Assembly (NCBI GenBank): GCA_030066685.1
Contig: JASJBF010000003.1
Location: 234,790 to 298,789 of the forward strand
Direction: 5' to 3'
DNA: 64,000 nucleotides
Source: Kiloniellales bacterium
GTDB lineage: Bacteria > Pseudomonadota > Alphaproteobacteria > Kiloniellales > JAKSBE01
A program made the translations under genes and the position numbers. Below the pieces are notes generated by a model that saw nothing but the letters and a program-made list of their open reading frames with translations, was not told the DNA's origin and searched no databases. Shown here piece by piece: positions 63,898 through 64,000 of this stretch (positions are counted from its first letter, which is position 1; each line of letters starts with the position of its first letter).

Positions 63898-64000
63898 ATG
63901 GTTGAAGCCTATCATCTGAACGCGCTGCCGCCTGGGACGATGCTCCAGGAGTACGAGGTCCTTCGTGTTCTGGGCGAGGGCGGCTTCGGGATTGTGTACC
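63898..64000 (+). CDS. Ser/Thr protein kinase, 5' end only
   Basis: 34 codons are present before the window ends. The sequence reaches the kinase glycine loop: LQEYEVLRVLGEGGFGIVY, typical of bacterial Hanks-type kinases. ATG at 63898. It is separated from the amidohydrolase by 240 bases and is probably its own unit. The rest of the gene lies outside the window. Confidence 0.75.
   Translation, partial: MVEAYHLNALPPGTMLQEYEVLRVLGEGGFGIVY

Overview
The window is high-GC chromosomal DNA with dense, mostly co-oriented operons, many ATGA-type overlaps, alphaproteobacterial-style palindromic intergenic repeats, a DUF1127 mini-protein, an FrcBCA-like sugar transporter beside an iolC-DUF2090 kinase, and urt/ure operons of proteobacterial order. 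I infer an alphaproteobacterium, probably of the Rhodospirillales group; no rRNA or tRNA is present to confirm this. No prophage, insertion sequence or CRISPR array was seen.

Layout. (1) 1-8.6 kb: an inositol-type sugar cluster with an ABC importer (3' end of the binding protein, permease, ATPase), a DUF1127 mini-protein, a Gfo/Idh/MocA dehydrogenase, IolC fused to DUF2090, an RpiR regulator, a beta-hydroxyacid dehydrogenase and an SDR. (2) 8.7-10.0 kb: a cytochrome P450. (3) 10.1-26.3 kb: a nitrogen-scavenging superlocus. A textbook sigma-54 promoter (10289-10303) with an upstream NtrC-like site (10171-10189) is followed at once by a guanidine-I (ykkC) riboswitch (about 10320-10428). Then come an ABC importer of the family usually found beside urea/guanidine carboxylase, a ureohydrolase that looks like a nickel-dependent guanidine hydrolase rather than an agmatinase, and a His-rich small protein. 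These are followed by a complete urtABCDE urea importer and ureDABCEFG urease set. The inferred flow is guanidine uptake, hydrolysis to urea plus ammonia, urea recapture, and urease.

(4) 26.2-46 kb: an accessory region of regulators, secreted proteins and signalling genes. It has a BTAD/TPR regulator, secreted hypotheticals, a DUF4149 membrane protein, a CIA30-domain protein, a histidine phosphatase, a renalase-like flavoprotein, a PDZ lipoprotein, a Gly/Ser/Arg-rich secreted protein, a class 3 lipase and a membrane protein. At its right end is an ECF sigma / giant kinase-cyclase-ATPase-TPR / flavin oxidoreductase operon. Three genes here share an exact-spacing promoter-like motif, TGAGGGAWTCC-N10-GTCGCTT.

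(5) 46.3-63.7 kb: a second unusual system. A Fis-type regulator with an N-terminal PEP-hydrolase-family TIM barrel and a degenerate AAA+ domain, and a diverged TIM-barrel relative, sit upstream of a branched-chain-amino-acid-type ABC transporter. The second ATPase of that transporter is fused to a Tm-1-like (UPF0261) domain. The same run of genes then encodes a stand-alone PEP-hydrolase-family protein, a flotillin-like coiled-coil protein, a SRPBCC protein, a SRPBCC-quinone oxidoreductase fusion, a fumarylacetoacetate-hydrolase-family enzyme, an alpha/beta hydrolase and an amidohydrolase. The window ends inside the start of another Ser/Thr kinase gene.

The two stretches most worth attention are the sigma-54/guanidine-riboswitch/guanidinase/urease locus and the LivF-Tm-1 fusion operon with its TIM-barrel regulator.
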